Positions 60,256 to 64,000 of a stretch of 64,000 nucleotides of DNA are shown one piece after another. The DNA comes from Siphonodentalium dalli (lineage: Eukaryota; Mollusca; Scaphopoda; Gadilida; Siphonodentaliidae): positions 199,149,887-199,213,886 of the forward strand of contig CP136062.1 in assembly GCA_032622095.1 (NCBI GenBank), in the 5' to 3' direction. The notes under the pieces were generated by a model. It was not told the origin of the DNA and ran no database searches. It saw only the letters and a list, made by a program, of their open reading frames with translations. Every line of letters starts with the position of its first letter. Position 1 is the stretch's first letter. Both the position numbers and the translations under genes were made by a program.

Positions 60256-60837
60256 ATTACAACACCGACTTGGTGCATCCACTGATCCAGTCGGTAGGGT
60301 CTATTACGCGTTAGGTCTGCATTATCTGATCAATCAATAACTAACCAATAAGAAACAAAGTGTTATATATAAATCCTTCTTATGTCGCATTTGTCACATT
60401 ATATGTATATTTTATGTACATTATTATTATATTATTACAAATTATTACGTTATCTTAACGTACTGTCGATAAGTTAAATCTGTAATCTGTTGTATGATGA
60501 AGTATACAATAAAAGGTATACAAGCAGATGCATGACCCCTCATTTATTCTAACACATATGTATCGATGAGAGCTGCTGAACAAAGATAAAACATGAAGTA
60601 AATTTTTTTTTGCCTGGGCGATGTTGGGAAGAGGGCCATTAGGTCACACCGCCGCCCGGATTCTGTATGTGCATTGTATTTTGTACCAATATTTTGTAAA
60701 TCCTATGGTATATGTACATGCTTTATCCAATAAATTATCTATCTATCTAATTACAAGACCGACTTGGTGAATCCGTTGATCCAGTCGGTAGGGTCTATTG
60801 CGCAATACATGTAGGTCTTCATTATCTGATCAATCAT
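60256..60837 (+). repeat. Direct repeat pair around a LINE 3' fragment
   Basis: ATTACAACACCGACTTGGTG begins the first copy (60256-60337) and ATTACAAGACCGACTTGGTG the second (60750-60837); both contain CCAGTCGGTAGGGTCTATT and end in ATTATCTGATCAATCA. Between them is other sequence and the LINE-like fragment, whose tail abuts the second copy exactly. Confidence 0.75.
60601..60749 (+). mobile_element. 3' fragment of a LINE or SINE with ATCT tail
   Basis: A T-rich start and GC-richer part (CATTAGGTCACACCGCCGCC) are followed by CCAATAAATT and ATCT repeats. The ending matches the 3' end of the LINE at 35785-35811 in style. No reading frame remains. Confidence 0.5.
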
Positions 60838-63800
60838 GGCAAATTTGGTTCGTTTCTAAATAAGAGAAATGATCACTAATTGGCGTTCCGCGCAAAGAGA
60901 GGGTATAACGTAATTTGGGAATCAGTTTACAATAATCTACCTGTAGGTAAGTTTGACAGCTACATGCTTACATGAGGCCATTGGTTCAAACACAGGTACA
61001 TGTAAAGGAAGAAACATAGGATATGTAGCCTGTGTCGTCGCTTCAGCTGTTTGTGTCCGTGATTGGGATTTGAGCATCTATTTTGCGAGTCTCTGCCAAT
61101 ATAATTATGCTACCCGCCCCGGAGCGGACATAAACAGTTTACCCAACAGCATTAGCTACAAATTTTATTTATCCATCGCGCGCAAAAAATTCTGTCATTT
61201 TCCTAAGTGTTTCATTCGTTACTTGAATGACGCCCTTACATCTATGACATCAAGTAAATTAGTATTCTTGAAGTGTGCAAACCGGAGTGAAACTTAGAGC
61301 GAAAGAGTTCGTTGGTTTTTTAATAGTAATTCTATGCTGGCCTTGTTCTAATGGTTTATTGATGCTTTAGAGCGAAAACGCATATCCTTTTCAGGCAACA
61401 TTTTGTGTCAATTCCGGTGCATTATGGACGATAAAAATCTCACAGAATCAGAATTACGTCATTTAGGCCAGTTGATGTCAATTTGCTACCTGCGCAATTT
61501 ACATATATGATTATGTCATGCAAGTAGTACCTACTTAATAAAGCTAACTTGACCTAATAAAGATCAGTGACGGTCATGAATTGTAAATAATGACTTATTG
61601 GATATAACATTATTGGAGTTTTTGTACATGACCAACAACATAGCACCGTGTATTTCTAAGGGTTAACGGCAGTTACTGTTAGACTATAATAATTCCCACG
61701 AGTTCAGCGGCAGCATGCAGACATGCCTTTTAACCACAATTTTTAGATATAGTCCAGGCAGGGGAGGTAGCTTTTTTGGGGATTTTTCTTTTGCTCCCCG
61801 ACACTCAACTTGGGTTATGATACTCACGTATCATTCTCCCAATAAAGCCTTATATATGTCTCAATCTAATTCAACAACGTCAGTTCGATATATTATATAC
61901 ATGGGGAAGGATATTCTAAAGTTTTCTCTATAAATCGCTGTGGTAGACTCTACGCTTAATTAATTTTCAATTTCAACACAATAACTTCTAATCAACATGC
62001 ATGCCTTAGATGTCAACCGGTGTCATTCTCTACCCAATTAGATAACGTTTGTGGAGCGAACTGAACCTTCCCGAATTGGTGTACATAACGTAATACTTTA
62101 ATAGAAATCTTAAAGATACTCGGTTGTTGGTTTTGTCTTAAACGTACCGTTTATTGGGCAGGCTTTATGTAGGAAATATATAGGTAGTGAGCGCCGGATT
62201 AAATCTAATTTCGAGGGAGTGCATTATGTTGTTCTGGTATAACTGTAGATCCGTTCTGTGTCACAAATCGAACCTATATTCAGACTGATACGCAGCTGGT
62301 CGAGATTTCGGTATCTCGGTGCATGCAAGTGACCGAGCAAGTGGAGTTGAGAGATGATAAGGTCGTCAAGCTTGGAGACTTATGAACAGTTAAAGCGTGG
62401 TGATGGTTTATGGTTACCACTAATAGGCTCCCCGGAACCTTTGATGATTTTATATCTTGATCAGGTTGGACGGAGTTGGAATGACAATGAGTTTGGTACA
62501 GTGTGCATGCGACGACCAGCATTATCCAATACATTGCTTGTGTGGTTCATGTAGGTATATAGTCATGGATAGTGGTATCAACTTGGCTGTGAACTATGTT
62601 ACTGATGAGGTAATCTGAAATGGTTCCTGTCCTGGAACCTTTCTGGTTTTAGTTCTTCCCTCGTTGTTGACTCACTTGAACATTCGAAATAAACCTTACA
62701 AATTATCCACGTACAAATGGCCCATAAATATCTGAGATTTCACGATGATTGTATGGATGGCAAATAAACTATTGAGTTGAATTGTCGGTGTGAATCGGCT
62801 GAACAGTCGATGCGATTTGGCTCATTCTGTCGGGGTTTGTTTGCTTGCCATTAACAGGTCAGAAATAATATTTGCCATCTGCCATAATCTGAATAAGTTT
62901 TGTCAGCATACCTTCAGTTGTACATGTCTGCATACAGCGAGTCCATGTTTACTCATGTTCAGAATAATAGACACACATACTAGTATTAATGTCATACCAA
63001 TGCATATATGGCCTGAAGATTCGAAATCCACGAAGATAAGTCTAGTGCTATGACTAAATATTAACATGTAGACGTTCAAAATACCAAATCTAAACAAGAA
63101 GACTCTATCGCCATTTCACCGATAATTTGTGAGGTGACAAAGCATAGCGAAGATGAAAATATGCCATTCTACCTGATATAGAGAAGAAAACAAAACTCGT
63201 CCAATAAAAACTACTCTTATAGTCAAAATAAGTAAGATAAAAATGACCAGTGATGCTATATATACAATATAATATAATATGCCCAGAATCCGGTACTTCG
63301 AAAATATATTTCAATAAAGAGCAAAAAGATGCGAAATGAGGATGGTATACACACTGAGAACTGAGCTCAAGAGACAATGACAAGAATACCCTTCCAAGAA
63401 CTTCCGAACATCTTAGAAGATGATGAAGTTATTGAGCGCTAAATTTCATTGTTGTGACTTCATTAACGTTAATTACTATCATAATATAATACGGGAATTA
63501 AGCGTAAACGAGACTCGTTTCCAAATAAATTTATACTGACATAGAGTCGTCATATAACGAGTTGTTTCGTCAGTTCATAACATTTGAAAATGTGGTAAAT
63601 ATAGCCATTTGGGTAATCCTGTTTACTTTCGCAATATCTAGGCAATTATTAATGTTACTTATTGTTCTTAAAATTAATAGACAATGGTGGAAATATCAGT
63701 ACGGCTTCCAGTCTATTTAGCATTCACTTTCACAATTCGTTATTTAGTTTTACGTGACGATATTTCACAAAGCTTTCTCATATTCATCGGTAGGTACATG

Positions 63801-63962
63801 TATGCCTTACTTGCGCTGGTGGAAGAGATCGTTATAACCAAAGAATGGGAAGTGGTACACAGATGTGTACTAATGTGGCGACGCTTACACAGTCATTTTT
63901 CGGTTAACACTTTTTATACTAAATACTCATTGATGAGCATAGTTCCGTTATGAAATGTTCAG
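60838..63962. other. No recognisable feature
   Basis: Three kilobases of AT-rich sequence with open frames below 115 codons and no recognised motif. A spliced host gene with short exons cannot be excluded by eye. Confidence 0.35.
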
Positions 63963-64000
63963 ATAATAAGTTCAATATGGTCGTTTGTTGAACTTATTAT
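63963..64000. repeat. Inverted repeat at the window edge
   Basis: ATAATAAGTTCAA and TTGAACTTATTAT are perfect 13-base arms around 12 bases, ending exactly at the window end. The arms may continue outside. Confidence 0.7.

Noticed and set aside
62602-62645. CTGATGAGG followed by TCTGAAAT and a GGTTCC/GGAACC hairpin, as in a hammerhead ribozyme
   Set aside because: Stem II would have only a wobble and one G-C pair, and the bases flanking the supposed core cannot form stem I. Chance match.

Overview
The window looks like AT-rich nuclear DNA of an animal, most likely a marine invertebrate. The grounds are an APE-type non-LTR retrotransposon with a C-terminal zinc knuckle, a retroposon tail ending in repeated ATCA, many foldback elements and MITEs, and frequent ACATGTA words. 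A mollusc is my best guess, but this is inference; no conserved host gene is visible to settle it. I found no convincing host exon, tRNA, rRNA or CRISPR array. Almost everything that can be explained is repeat or transposon.

Layout. 1-153: retroposon tail. 1857-4042: two elements (1857-2322 and 3651-4038) that each carry two copies of a 69-bp palindromic hairpin module, plus an unrelated perfect 81-bp palindrome. 4701-8004: three tandem copies of a ~1.1-kb unit, each opening with a long hairpin whose tip resembles the stem II part of a hammerhead ribozyme. 8626-9201: another hairpin-module element lying between two copies of an 84-85 bp sequence. 9651-29528: a 61-bp satellite of about 312 monomers, in two blocks, each introduced by the same 420-bp leader and full of higher-order duplications. 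30341-35811: a nearly complete LINE (endonuclease, reverse transcriptase, C-terminal zinc knuckle) broken once at a T-run, with a 56-bp tandem repeat upstream. 36265-36843: a MITE. 37025-42104: a 5.1-kb foldback element whose loop is a degenerate ~42-bp minisatellite. 42197-43238: a hAT-like non-autonomous element. 44140-45396: a foldback element with minisatellite arms that each enclose a hAT-like MITE. 46892-53199: a 6.3-kb inverted-repeat element built from CGTGGTCA-type repeats, with internal duplications and one datable retroposon insertion. 54255-54852: a nested pair of MITEs and a hairpin MITE. 55331-58755: a 41-bp satellite. 59085-59493: a hAT-like MITE with an 8-bp target duplication. 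60256-60837: a direct repeat pair around a LINE 3' fragment.

How it fits together. The only protein machinery visible is the LINE. It could act on itself and perhaps on elements sharing its 3' end, but not on the DNA-type elements, which are all non-autonomous and need transposases encoded elsewhere. Recurring themes are inverted repeats at every scale and tandem arrays placed inside or between them. The strongest candidates for something undescribed are the hammerhead-like hairpin in the 1.1-kb tandem units and the 69-bp hairpin module that occurs inside several unrelated transposon ends.
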